Under the pieces are notes generated by a model. It ran no database searches. It saw nothing but the letters and a program-made list of their open reading frames with translations, and had not been told where the DNA came from. A stretch of 59,319 nt of DNA from Chloroflexota bacterium (GTDB lineage: Bacteria > Chloroflexota > Dormibacteria > CF-121): contig VBDY01000129.1 in the NCBI GenBank assembly GCA_005882775.1, positions 1 to 59,319 on the forward strand. Reading direction: 5' to 3'. Of the stretch, positions 42,796-51,022 are shown one piece after another. A program made the position numbers and the translations under genes. Position 1 is the first letter of the stretch; every line of letters begins with the position of its first letter.

Positions 42796-42981
42796 TTAGC
42801 TGCCGGTCTCGATCGAGGTCGGGCTCGCTTCTTTAGCCTCGCCTGATCGGGCGCGCTCCTTGTTCACCGTCCGCGCAGCGATTTCCTCGGCCTTTTCCTC
42901 GCTATTACCTCCCTCGAGGAGTCCCTCCTTGATGTGCTCGTATTGGCGCTCCCGTTTCGGGCTCCAGGCTTTCTGCGGCAT
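42796..42981 (-). CDS. Small 'plasmid stabilization'-type protein (DUF7218-like)
   Basis: 61 residues from ATG 42981, preceded by AAGGAGGTGAT, an almost perfect ribosome binding site. Sequence: MPQKAWSPKRERQYEHIK, then EEKAEEIAARTVNKERARSG, a highly charged helical protein known from rhizobial and actinobacterial genomes, often named plasmid stabilization protein without evidence. It lies alone between the arms of a 69-nt inverted repeat, which suggests it moves or is regulated with that structure. Confidence 0.8.
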   Translation of the reverse strand: MPQKAWSPKRERQYEHIKEGLLEGGNSEEKAEEIAARTVNKERARSGEAKEASPTSIETGS

Positions 42982-43043
42982 GTCAATCACCTCCTTACCC
43001 CTTCGTTTTATCAACTAGGTCCCTCCGGACAGAACCGCCTCAA

Positions 43044-43112
43044 TTGCGCGCGATACGGCGCGCGCTTTGGGCCGGCGGGCACGGCTCGGGCCTGTATCGG
43101 CCCTCGCCTCCG
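43044..43112 (-). repeat. Right arm of the 69-nt inverted repeat
   Basis: Inverted copy of 42696-42764. GCGCGCG (43046-43052) pairs with CGCGCGC (43059-43065). The second hairpin is imperfect here (GGCTCGGGCC against GGCCCTCGCC). Mismatches between arms are clustered at hairpin loops and one stem. Confidence 0.85.
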
Positions 43113-43114
43113 TC

Positions 43115-43143
43115 TTGACTTACCAGGCAGGCTCGACCATCAT
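43115..43143 (+). promoter_or_regulatory. Promoter of the DD-carboxypeptidase gene
   Basis: TTGACT, 17 nt, CATCAT, starting 3 nt after the right repeat arm. The TTG start at 43156 would be within about 7 nt of the transcription start. Confidence 0.45.
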
Positions 43144-43155
43144 GTAGCGGACTTC

Positions 43156-44247
43156 TTGAGGCGAACGTCATACCCTACGTCTGGATACAGCCTCGGACAG
43201 CGCGGCGCGCGCGGGTCCCGACGTCTGCTGGCCCCCCGGAAGCGCAAAAAATCCCTGTTCAAGCCGGCGCTGGTCGCCGCCGCCTTCTTGGTGCTGGGCA
43301 TCCGGGCCATTACCCTGGCCCCGGCGCACGAGGAGCTGCGGGTGGTTGCGTCTACCGGGCCCCGGCTAGCGCCCAGCGCCACGGCGCGACCGGTGGCAAG
43401 CCAGCGGACCAGCCCGACCCTGCCGCCGACCGCGACCGCCCGTCCCCTGCCACCGATCAGGGTGCTCGCCTTCAGCACCAGCTGGATCAAGAAACACCCG
43501 ATCGCAGAGGTGCCCAGGATCAACGGTCGGGCCGCGATCGTGGTGGATGTCAGCAGCGGCCAGGTGCTTTACTGGCAGGCCGCCGCCAGCCGTTACCCGG
43601 AGGCGTCGCTGACCAAGATGATGACCGCCATGGTGGCAGACGACATCGCTCCCCTCGACCAGGTGATCACGGTCACTCGCGCCGCCACCCAGATTGAGCC
43701 CAACCACATGGGGATCAGCGCCGGCGAAAAGCTGACGCTGCAAGAGCTCCTCGACGGCATGCTGCTGGACTCCGGTAATGATGCCGCCGAGGCGGTGGCC
43801 CAGGGGGTCGTCGACCGCGACCGTTTCATCGACCTCATGAACCAGAAGGCGGCGGGCATGCGCCTGATCAACACCCGGTTCGCGAATCCCAGCGGGCTGG
43901 ACGACCCCAACCACTTCAGCTCCGCCTACGACCTGGCGGTGATGGCCGCCACCATCATCACCCAGTATCCCGATATCGCTCGAATCGTCAGCACCCGGCA
44001 GGTCAGCATTCCCGCGACCGCCACTCACAAGGCCTTCTCGCCTTACAACCTCGATCGCCTGCTCTCGTCGTACCCGGGGGCGATCGGTGTCAAGCCCGGT
44101 TACACCGGAGATGCCGGGTACTGCCTGGCCGCTGCCGCCACTCGCGGTGGGCGCACAATCGTGGCCGTGGTACTCGGTACCAATCAACACTTCACCGACG
44201 CCACCACCCTGCTCGACTTCGGCTTCAGACACCCCGTCACCCCGTAA
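43156..44247 (+). CDS. D-alanyl-D-alanine carboxypeptidase (S11, PBP5-like) with KPG motif
   Basis: 363 residues if TTG 43156 is the start; upstream the frame enters the inverted repeat, so longer forms are unlikely. A basic head (RKRKKS) precedes one membrane segment (about 40-58), then a Thr/Pro-rich linker. Active-site motifs: SLTK (Ser151, Lys154), SGN (206-208) and KPG (313-315) where most relatives have KTG. No C-terminal amphipathic anchor is seen; the N-terminal segment anchors it. It trims peptidoglycan stem peptides. The start is the least certain part. Confidence 0.85.
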   Translation: MRRTSYPTSGYSLGQRGARGSRRLLAPRKRKKSLFKPALVAAAFLVLGIRAITLAPAHEELRVVASTGPRLAPSATARPVASQRTSPTLPPTATARPLPPIRVLAFSTSWIKKHPIAEVPRINGRAAIVVDVSSGQVLYWQAAASRYPEASLTKMMTAMVADDIAPLDQVITVTRAATQIEPNHMGISAGEKLTLQELLDGMLLDSGNDAAEAVAQGVVDRDRFIDLMNQKAAGMRLINTRFANPSGLDDPNHFSSAYDLAVMAATIITQYPDIARIVSTRQVSIPATATHKAFSPYNLDRLLSSYPGAIGVKPGYTGDAGYCLAAAATRGGRTIVAVVLGTNQHFTDATTLLDFGFRHPVTP

Positions 44248-44250
44248 CAT
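44245..44250 (+). promoter_or_regulatory. -10 hexamer inside the previous stop codon
   Basis: TAACAT contains the TAA stop of the carboxypeptidase gene and ends 6 nt before the GTG of the DUF421 gene, fitting leaderless expression of the latter. Confidence 0.35.
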
Positions 44251-44256
44251 CGGTCT

Positions 44257-44781
44257 GTGAGCTGGCTCACCTTGAGCGTTCCCTGGTGGGAGCTCGTCCT
44301 CCGCGCGGTGGTCATCTATGTGGTCTTCTTTATCGGCCTGCGCGTATTTGGAAAGCGCGAGCTCGGACAGTTCACCGTGTTCGACCTGGTTCTGATCCTG
44401 CTGATCGCCAATGCGCTTCAGCCCGCGATCACCGGCCCGGACAATTCGGTTACGGGCGGGGTGATCATCATCGCCACGCTGCTGCTCCTCAACCGCGGCG
44501 TGGCCATGGCCCGCAGCCGGTTTCCCGCATTCGATCGCCTGGTCGAACCCCCAGCGACGCCCATCATCGAGGACGGAAAGTGGATCGCAAAGGCAATGGA
44601 AAAAGAAGGGCTCAGCCAGGACGACGCCATGATGGCGCTTCGTGAGCATGGGGTTGCCAGGGTGGATGATGTTCGGCTGGCCTGCCTCGAGGAGGATGGA
44701 AGCATCAGCGTGGTGACCAAGGACGGGCAGGGAGCATCGCCGCGCCGGCGCCGCCGGGTCCGCTTTCTGCGCCGGAATTAG
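44257..44781 (+). CDS. DUF421 (YetF/YcaP-like) membrane protein
   Basis: 174 residues, GTG start. Three N-terminal membrane helices contain the family motif RVFGKRELGQFTVFDLVLILLIANALQPAI. A small cytoplasmic domain follows with AMEKEGLSQDDAMMALREHGV and DDVRLACLEEDGSISV. The C-terminus is Arg-rich. YetF-type proteins have no established activity. Confidence 0.88.
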   Translation: MSWLTLSVPWWELVLRAVVIYVVFFIGLRVFGKRELGQFTVFDLVLILLIANALQPAITGPDNSVTGGVIIIATLLLLNRGVAMARSRFPAFDRLVEPPATPIIEDGKWIAKAMEKEGLSQDDAMMALREHGVARVDDVRLACLEEDGSISVVTKDGQGASPRRRRRVRFLRRN

Positions 44782-44795
44782 GCTGAGGCATCCGG

Positions 44796-47700
44796 ATGGC
44801 TGACGAGCGACGGGTTGTCACCGTCCTCTTCGCGGACGTGACCGGCTCCACCGCCCTGGGCGAGGCGATGGATCCGGAAGACGTGCGCGCGCTGCTCAGC
44901 CGCTACTACACGATCGCGAAGGAAGTGGTGGCGGAGCATGGCGGCACGGTCGAGAAGTTCATCGGCGACGCCGTGATGGCTGTCTTCGGCCTGCCCCAGG
45001 CGCATGGCGATGATCCGCAACGCGCTCTTTCGGCCGCTATCGAGTTGCGCGACCAGGTGCGCAGCGATGCGCAGCTGGGAACCCGGTTACCGATCCGGGT
45101 GGGCGTCAACACAGGCGAAGTGGTCGCGGCTCGAGAGACCTCCAAGGGTGACTTCCTGGTCACGGGGGACACGGTCAACGTGGCCGCCCGGCTGCAGCAG
45201 GCGGCGGAGCCATGGATGATCGTGTGCGGCGAGCGGACCGCTCGCGATGCGCAGTCAACCTTCAAGTTCGGGGCTGCGATCGACGTCGACGCCCGGGGGA
45301 AGAGCCGGCCGATCCGTGCGCTTCCGGTTCTCGCCCGGGCCGGACGTCCGGCGCCCGCGCCCCGGCTTCCGCTGATCGGTCGGGGACCGGACCTGGACCA
45401 GATCGAGCTGGTGGCTCGCCGCGCCTTCAGCGAGCAGCGTCCCTTCCTGGTCAGCATCATCGCTCCCGCCGGCGTGGGGAAGACCCGGCTGCTGGAGGAA
45501 TTTCTAGATCGACTGCCGAGGCTCAACCAGCATGCCAACGTGGCGGTGGCCCAGTGTCTGCCATACGGGCAGCGGCTCACCTACTGGCCTCTGCGGGCCG
45601 TGCTCTTTCGGCTGATCGGAGTTGCTGACGACGCGACGGCGCCCACCGTGCGCGAGGCCATCCACCACTGGGTGCGCGACGCCGGAGCCGAGCAACCCGA
45701 CCGGCTCGCGGAGCTGCTGGGTGCAACCGTCGGTGTGGTTGGCGAATCGGAGTCGATGGACCGCACGGGCCTGCTCTCCGCCTGGCGCACCGCGCTCGAG
45801 CTCGCCTCCCGGAAGGCGCCCCTGGTCCTCGTGTTCGAGGACCTGCACTGGTCGAGCGACAGCCTGCTGGATCTCTTTGAGTTCGTGATGCAGCCGCGCG
45901 CGGAAACCCCACTGCTGATGATCGCGCTCACCCGGCCCGAGCTTCTCGACCGGCGGCCTGCCTGGGGCGGGGGCAAGCGAAACTACGTGTCGCTCTCCCT
46001 CGAGCCACTACAGGACCGCGACATAGCCCGGCTGGTGGCCCAGATGCTGGAGACCAGCGCCCGCGACGTCATCGACCGAGTCGTGCAGCGGGCCGAGGGC
46101 AACCCCTTCTTCGCTGGTGAGCTGGCCCGGGCGGTGGCGGAGCGGGGAACGCTCGAGACCCTCCCCGACACGGTGCAGGCCACAGTGCTGGCACGGCTGG
46201 ATCTCCTCGAACCCGCCGAGCGCCGGCTGCTGCAGCTGGGCGCCGTATTTGGCCGTTCCTTTCCACTGTCCGGGATCTCGGCGCTCGAACCGTCCCCCGA
46301 AGATGTCGAGACCGTTGCCGACCAGCTGGTGGCAAAGGACCTGGTGCGCGCGACCGGCCGCGACCAGTTCACATTCCGGCACATCCTGATCCGCGAGGTC
46401 GCCTACCAGACGCTGACTCGCGGCGGTCGCGCCCGCTATCACGCCGCCGCCGCCGCCTGGCTCGAGGAACGTGCGGCCGAACGTGAGGATGCCCTGGCCG
46501 AACTGATCGCGTACCACTATCGGGAGGCGGCCGCCCTTTCGACATCGCTGGCGGCTGGTCCCGGGGCCGCCATTGAGGTCAAGCAGAAGGCGGTCGAATG
46601 GCTGGCGCGGGCCGGCGAGGTGGCCGCGGCTGCGGCAGCATCGATCGAAGCCTCGCGGCACCTGCGCAGCGCGATCGAGCTGGCGGCGGAGGAGCAGCTT
46701 CCGGAGCTTTACGAACGCCTGGGGGACATCGTGGAATCGGGCGAGGCGTCCGCCGAGGCCTACCGGACCGCGCTGCGGCTGGCCCGGCAGTGCGGGCGAC
46801 CGGCAGTCCAGCAGCTGCGGGTGATGGCAGGACTGCTGAGCGTGTCGATGCGCGCGCAGGGCTCGGTCGCGAGCAGGATGTCGCAGGAGGAGATGGCCCA
46901 GCTCCGGTCGGAGGCCGCCTCGACGGCGAAATCCGTCACCGATGAACGGATCCTGGCGCGTTACCTGGCCGCGGACGCGTTCTATCCCTTCTGGCGCTTT
47001 GGGAACGCGAACCCTGACGAAATCTCGGCGGCGGATCGCAGCGCCCGCCGGGCGATCGAGATCGGCGAGCGACTCGACGACGCCAACCTGCAGAGCGCGG
47101 CTCTGGATGCCCTGTCCGGCAACGCCGGCGTCCGCGGTGCCTGGCGCGAGTCGCGTGAGCTATCTCGTCGGCGCCTGACCCTGGTCGATCGCCTGAACAT
47201 GACGGAGAAAGAGGACGCCCACTCCATGGTGGCATGGGGGTCGATCATCCTAGGCGACCTGGTTGACGCCGAGCGGGTAACCGCGGCGGGGCTCGCCTAC
47301 GTGCAACCGGGACAGATCCCCGGCTGGACCATGCACTTGGTCGCCTGGCGGATCTGCGCACTGAACCTCCTCGGACGCTGGGACGAAGCCCTGACCATGG
47401 GGGAGCGGGCTCGCCAGCTCTGGATCGAGTCGGGGCGGATCTCGGCCGGATACGCTGTCCGTGGATTCATGGCGGTCATCGACATCGCCCGCGCCCGGCA
47501 GGATCCCCAGCTGCTCGAAGACAACCGGGCGATCATCGATGAGATCGTTGTCCCGTTCCCGGCGGACAGCCACTTCAAACGGCTTGCCGCGTGGAGCGCA
47601 GGGGATCTGGATACCGTGAGCCGAGACCTGGCGAAATATCCCACCGGCGCCTTCGCGCCGCCCGAACGCGCCGAGCGTGCCATCAATCTGTGCCTCGACC

Positions 47701-48005
47701 AGGGGCGGCTGCCGGACAGGGAGGTCCTGCTCCGAATCGTGGAATTCGCGCAAGCCCATGAGTACCGGCTCCTCGAAGCCCAGGCCCGCCGCGGCCTCGG
47801 ACTCATCGATCACGACGAGGGGCAGTTCGCCCGCGCGTTGATTTTGCTGGAGGCGTGCGGCGCCGTGCCGGGCGTCGCCAGAGTCAAAGCCGAGCACGCG
47901 CTGCTCACGCGTAATCGCGAGTCCTTTGAGAAGGCGCTGGACGTGCTCGAGCACCTCGGCGACCTGGACCAGCTCCAGCGGTACGAAACCATTCCGGTCG
48001 GGTGA
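44796..48005 (+). CDS. Class III cyclase - AAA ATPase - TPR regulator
   Basis: 1069 residues. The N-terminal nucleotidyl cyclase domain (about 5-180) has VTVLFADVTGSTAL, KFIGDAVMAVFG and RVGVNTGEVV. An AAA_16/STAND ATPase domain follows (about 195-480) with IIAPAGVGKTRLLEEF and LVLVFEDLHWSSDSLL. The remaining 550 residues are helical TPR-like repeats. These large proteins resemble MalT/LuxR-type regulators but have a cyclase in place of a DNA-binding domain. Its GTGA end overlaps the next gene, hinting at control of sulfur amino-acid enzymes. Confidence 0.9.
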   Translation: MADERRVVTVLFADVTGSTALGEAMDPEDVRALLSRYYTIAKEVVAEHGGTVEKFIGDAVMAVFGLPQAHGDDPQRALSAAIELRDQVRSDAQLGTRLPIRVGVNTGEVVAARETSKGDFLVTGDTVNVAARLQQAAEPWMIVCGERTARDAQSTFKFGAAIDVDARGKSRPIRALPVLARAGRPAPAPRLPLIGRGPDLDQIELVARRAFSEQRPFLVSIIAPAGVGKTRLLEEFLDRLPRLNQHANVAVAQCLPYGQRLTYWPLRAVLFRLIGVADDATAPTVREAIHHWVRDAGAEQPDRLAELLGATVGVVGESESMDRTGLLSAWRTALELASRKAPLVLVFEDLHWSSDSLLDLFEFVMQPRAETPLLMIALTRPELLDRRPAWGGGKRNYVSLSLEPLQDRDIARLVAQMLETSARDVIDRVVQRAEGNPFFAGELARAVAERGTLETLPDTVQATVLARLDLLEPAERRLLQLGAVFGRSFPLSGISALEPSPEDVETVADQLVAKDLVRATGRDQFTFRHILIREVAYQTLTRGGRARYHAAAAAWLEERAAEREDALAELIAYHYREAAALSTSLAAGPGAAIEVKQKAVEWLARAGEVAAAAAASIEASRHLRSAIELAAEEQLPELYERLGDIVESGEASAEAYRTALRLARQCGRPAVQQLRVMAGLLSVSMRAQGSVASRMSQEEMAQLRSEAASTAKSVTDERILARYLAADAFYPFWRFGNANPDEISAADRSARRAIEIGERLDDANLQSAALDALSGNAGVRGAWRESRELSRRRLTLVDRLNMTEKEDAHSMVAWGSIILGDLVDAERVTAAGLAYVQPGQIPGWTMHLVAWRICALNLLGRWDEALTMGERARQLWIESGRISAGYAVRGFMAVIDIARARQDPQLLEDNRAIIDEIVVPFPADSHFKRLAAWSAGDLDTVSRDLAKYPTGAFAPPERAERAINLCLDQGRLPDREVLLRIVEFAQAHEYRLLEAQARRGLGLIDHDEGQFARALILLEACGAVPGVARVKAEHALLTRNRESFEKALDVLEHLGDLDQLQRYETIPVG

Positions 48006-49180
48006 GCGTGGCCCATCCAGACACCATTGCCGTGCACGCCGGAGAGCCACCCTCGGACGGGCAGGACCCGCCGGTCACGCCGCCGATCACGCTGAGCTCG
48101 GCGGCGGGGTACCCCGACCTGGAAACCATCGAGGCCGCCATGGTGGCCCACCGCGGCTACGGCCGCTGGGGCACCGATAACCACCGCCAGCTCGAGGCCG
48201 CCGTCGCCGCCCTGGAATCGTTCGAGGTCGGCGGCAAGGTCGAGGCCCTGGCGGTGGCCTCGGGCATGGCGGCCATCGGCATCGCCATCCTGACCGAAGC
48301 GAATGCGGGCGACCACGTGGTGGCGGCGAACGACTGCTACGGGACGACCCTGACTTTCTTGCGCGACGACCTGCCCAGGTTTGGCATCACGGCGAGCTTC
48401 GTCGACGTCCAGGACCTGGAGCAGGTGCGCAGCGCCATGACGGAGCGAACCCGGGTGGTCATCTGCGAGATCTGCACCAATCCCCTGATCCGCGTCCCCG
48501 ACCTGCAGGGGCTGGCGTCGGTGGTCCACCAGGCGGGCGCGCTTCTTGTGGCGGACAACACCATCCCCACCCCGGCGCTGTTTCGCCCCTTCGGCGCTGG
48601 GGCTGACGTCGTGGTTCACAGCGCCACCAAGAACCTGAGTGGCCACGCCGATGTGATTGGCGGGATTGTCCTCGGCCGGCCGGCCTGGATCGAGGGGGCC
48701 CGGGCGCTGGTGCGGACCTTCGGACCAAGCCTGGGTGCATTCGATGCCTGGCTGACCCTGCGCGGTATCAGGACGCTTGCGGTCCGGATGGAACGGCACG
48801 CATCAAATGCGCTCGCGCTTGCCGGTTTCCTGGAGCGCCACGCCGCCGTCCAGCGGGTCCACTATCCGATGCTGGAGAGCAGCCCTTTCTACGAGCGGAC
48901 GCGCCGGATGATGCCGTCCGGGGCCGGGGCCCTGCTTTCATTCGAGCTCCGGGGCGGGCGGCCGGCCGTCGACCGGCTGGTCAAGCGGCTCAAGCTGATC
49001 AGGTTGATGCCCAGCCTGGGCAACGTGAGCACGACCATCAGCTACCCGGTCGCGACCTCACATCGCGGGCTTGCGCCGGACGAGCTTCTCCGCGCCGGGA
49101 TCACGCCCGGTCTGGTCCGTTGCTCGGCCGGCCTGGAGCGGATCGATGACCTGGTCTCCGACCTGGAGGCCGCGCTCTGA
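48002..49180 (+). CDS. Cys/Met metabolism PLP enzyme (cystathionine gamma-synthase-like)
   Basis: 392 residues from GTG 48002. The PLP lysine is in HSATKNLSGHADVIGG, and other family elements are ASGMAAIG, NDCYGTT and ICTNPLIRVPD, VADNTIPTPALFRP. Such enzymes use gamma-replacement or elimination on O-acyl-homoserine or cystathionine. The genes that follow (CysM, Mec) fit a sulfur amino-acid cluster. CGS and CGL activities cannot be told apart from sequence alone. Confidence 0.9.
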   Translation: MSVAHPDTIAVHAGEPPSDGQDPPVTPPITLSSAAGYPDLETIEAAMVAHRGYGRWGTDNHRQLEAAVAALESFEVGGKVEALAVASGMAAIGIAILTEANAGDHVVAANDCYGTTLTFLRDDLPRFGITASFVDVQDLEQVRSAMTERTRVVICEICTNPLIRVPDLQGLASVVHQAGALLVADNTIPTPALFRPFGAGADVVVHSATKNLSGHADVIGGIVLGRPAWIEGARALVRTFGPSLGAFDAWLTLRGIRTLAVRMERHASNALALAGFLERHAAVQRVHYPMLESSPFYERTRRMMPSGAGALLSFELRGGRPAVDRLVKRLKLIRLMPSLGNVSTTISYPVATSHRGLAPDELLRAGITPGLVRCSAGLERIDDLVSDLEAAL

Positions 49181-49584
49181 GCAAGTACGCCAGGCCGGGG
49201 TGGATCGTGGCTCACCTTTACAATCCGCTGCTGCTCCGCTTCAGGCGAGCACCAGGCCTGGCCGTGCGCGGCCGCCAGAGCGGAGAGTGGCACGTGGTCC
49301 CGGTCTGGCCGCTCGAGCTCGAGGGCGAGCGGTACCTGGTGGCGCCCCGCGGGGAAACCCACTGGGTCCGCAACCTCCGGGTGACGGGTGAGGGCGAGCT
49401 CCGCTGGGGCTCGCGGGCCGAGCCCTTCACGGCGACCGAGATCCCGCCGGGTCATCGGGGCAGGTTCGTGGACGCCTATCTGCGCGCGTATGGCAAGCGT
49501 TATGGCGGCTACGTCGGCAGGGAGTTCGCCGAGATGCCTGATCCGGCGGACCATCCCGTCTTCCGGATCAGCAGCAAGACCTGA
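49177..49584 (+). CDS. DUF385 deazaflavin (F420)-type protein, probable CTG start
   Basis: The canonical GTG (49207) would lose the conserved N-terminus SKYARPGWIVAHLYNPLLL. In frame, CTG 49177 overlaps the previous TGA as CTGA, matching the ATGA/GTGA/TTGA couplings elsewhere, so I choose it (135 residues). The body has VRGRQSGEWHVVPVWPLEL, YLVAPRGETHWVRNLR and RWGSRAEPF, typical of the nitroreductase/quinone reductase family related to F420-dependent Ddn. Reaction unknown. Confidence 0.78.
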   Translation: MSKYARPGWIVAHLYNPLLLRFRRAPGLAVRGRQSGEWHVVPVWPLELEGERYLVAPRGETHWVRNLRVTGEGELRWGSRAEPFTATEIPPGHRGRFVDAYLRAYGKRYGGYVGREFAEMPDPADHPVFRISSKT

Positions 49585-49615
49585 CTCGAATTTCCGGCTA
49601 ACGAAAACGGGTCGA

Positions 49616-49621
49616 TAGAAT
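49616..49621 (+). promoter_or_regulatory. -10 hexamer of a leaderless promoter
   Basis: TAGAAT ends 9 nt before the ATG of the cysM-like gene; no ribosome binding site is present and no clear -35 is seen. Confidence 0.45.
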
Positions 49622-49630
49622 CATTGGTCT

Positions 49631-50569
49631 ATGCCCGATCGAGCTCTCTCCGTCGTGGAGAACCTTCCCGACCAGTCGATCCTGCAGCGGATCGGAAACA
49701 CGCCGCTGATCCGGATCCGCCACCTGGAGAAGGAGTTCCGGCACGTCACCTTCTACGCCAAGGCCGAATGGTTCAACCCGGGCGGCTCGGTCAAGGACCG
49801 GCCGGCGCTTCGGATGATCGAGGAGGCCGAGCGGACCGGCGAGCTGACGGTGGAGAAGATAATCCTGGATTCCACCTCGGGCAACACCGGGATCGCGTAC
49901 GCGCTGATCGGCGCCGCCAAGGGCTATCGGGTCAAGCTGGTGATGCCGGAGAACGTCAACGAGGAACGCCGCGAAATCGTCAAGGCGTTCGGTGCGGAGG
50001 TGATCTTCACCCCGGCGCTCGAGGGCTCTGACGGGGCGATCCGCGAAGCGCGGCGCCTGCACCTCGAGTCTCCCGGTGTTTACTTCATGCCCGACCAGTA
50101 CAACAACCCCTTCAACTGGCGCGCCCATTTCGACGGGACCGGCCCCGAGATCCTCGACCAGACGCACGGCGAGGTGAGCCACTTCGTCGCCGGCATGGGC
50201 ACCAGCGGCACCCTGATGGGAGCCGGGCGGTTCCTCAAGCGGCACAATCGCGAGATCCGGGTGATCGCGGCCGAGCCCGACGACGCCCTTCACGGACTCG
50301 AGGGGCTCAAGCACATGGCCAGCTCCATCGTCCCCGGGATCTACGACCCGAGCGTGCACGACGAGAAGGTGAGTGTGCCGACCGAGGCCGCCTATGAGCT
50401 GGCGCATGACCTCGCCCGCTCCGAGGGTCTGCTGGTGGGCAACTCTTCGGGCGCGGCTGTCTATGCCGCCCGGCAGGTGGCGCGGGAGATCTCGGAAGGC
50501 GTGGTCGTCATGGTGTTTCCGGACGGCGGCGACCGCTACCTGAGCTCGGGCCTCTACCGCCGCAAGTAG
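49631..50569 (+). CDS. cysM: CysM-type cysteine synthase (PLP, beta family)
   Basis: 312 residues. The PLP lysine lies in NPGGSVKDRPALRMIEEAE, the phosphate/substrate loop is STSGNTGI, and MPENVNEERR, SHFVAGMGTSGTLMGAGRFL and a C-terminal YLSSGLY follow the pattern of M. tuberculosis CysM, which uses O-phosphoserine and thiocarboxylated CysO. The adjacent Mec-type JAMM gene supports that route. Whether the phosphoserine-binding Arg is present needs an alignment. Cytosolic. Confidence 0.88.
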   Translation: MPDRALSVVENLPDQSILQRIGNTPLIRIRHLEKEFRHVTFYAKAEWFNPGGSVKDRPALRMIEEAERTGELTVEKIILDSTSGNTGIAYALIGAAKGYRVKLVMPENVNEERREIVKAFGAEVIFTPALEGSDGAIREARRLHLESPGVYFMPDQYNNPFNWRAHFDGTGPEILDQTHGEVSHFVAGMGTSGTLMGAGRFLKRHNREIRVIAAEPDDALHGLEGLKHMASSIVPGIYDPSVHDEKVSVPTEAAYELAHDLARSEGLLVGNSSGAAVYAARQVAREISEGVVVMVFPDGGDRYLSSGLYRRK

Positions 50570-50592
50570 GGCTTGGCGGGGACGGCGCGCGC

Positions 50593-51015
50593 GTGAGCCT
50601 GCACATCCCGCAGACCGTCATGGCTGCGGTGCGTTCCCACCTGGAGGCGGGCTATCCCAACGAGGCCTGCGGCGCCCTGGTCGGCCGCTCGCAGGACGAG
50701 GACTACCGGGTGGTCGAGTTCCACCCCATGCGCAACACGGTGGCCGACCGGCCCTGGGACCGCTACACCCTCGATCCGCTGGAGCAGCTGCGCGTTCAGA
50801 AGGATGCGGAGTCCCGAGGCCTGGAGATCATTGGCTTCGTCCACAGCCACCCCGACCACCCGCCGGTTCCCTCGGTGTTCGACACCGAGCATGCCTGGCC
50901 TTTCTACAGCTACGTGGTGGCTTCGGTCAGCCGCGGCAGCCTGATAGAGGCGCGGTCATGGCGGCTGGACGAGGCAGCCCATCAATTTCGGGAGCAGCCG
51001 CTGGACAGGGACTGA
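50593..51015 (+). CDS. JAMM/MPN+ metalloprotease (Mec-like)
   Basis: 140 residues, GTG start. The zinc motif HSHPDHPPVPSVFD follows the JAMM pattern HxH-x7-SxxD, with a catalytic Glu in YPNEACGALVG. In mycobacteria Mec releases cysteine from the CysO-cysteine adduct made by CysM. Here the gene lies 23 nt after the cysM-like gene, but no ThiS-like CysO gene (ending GG) is found between or next to them. Confidence 0.9.
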   Translation: MSLHIPQTVMAAVRSHLEAGYPNEACGALVGRSQDEDYRVVEFHPMRNTVADRPWDRYTLDPLEQLRVQKDAESRGLEIIGFVHSHPDHPPVPSVFDTEHAWPFYSYVVASVSRGSLIEARSWRLDEAAHQFREQPLDRD

Positions 51016-51022
51016 ACGTGGG

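Noticed and set aside
42790-43122. CTTGACTTA direct repeats (42790 and 43114) as a target-site duplication
   Set aside because: They do not flank the inverted-repeat pair symmetrically, and the right copy is explained by a -35 box.
42934-43155. 437-residue form of the DD-carboxypeptidase
   Set aside because: The extra N-terminus would be translated from the inverted repeat and the antisense of a small gene.
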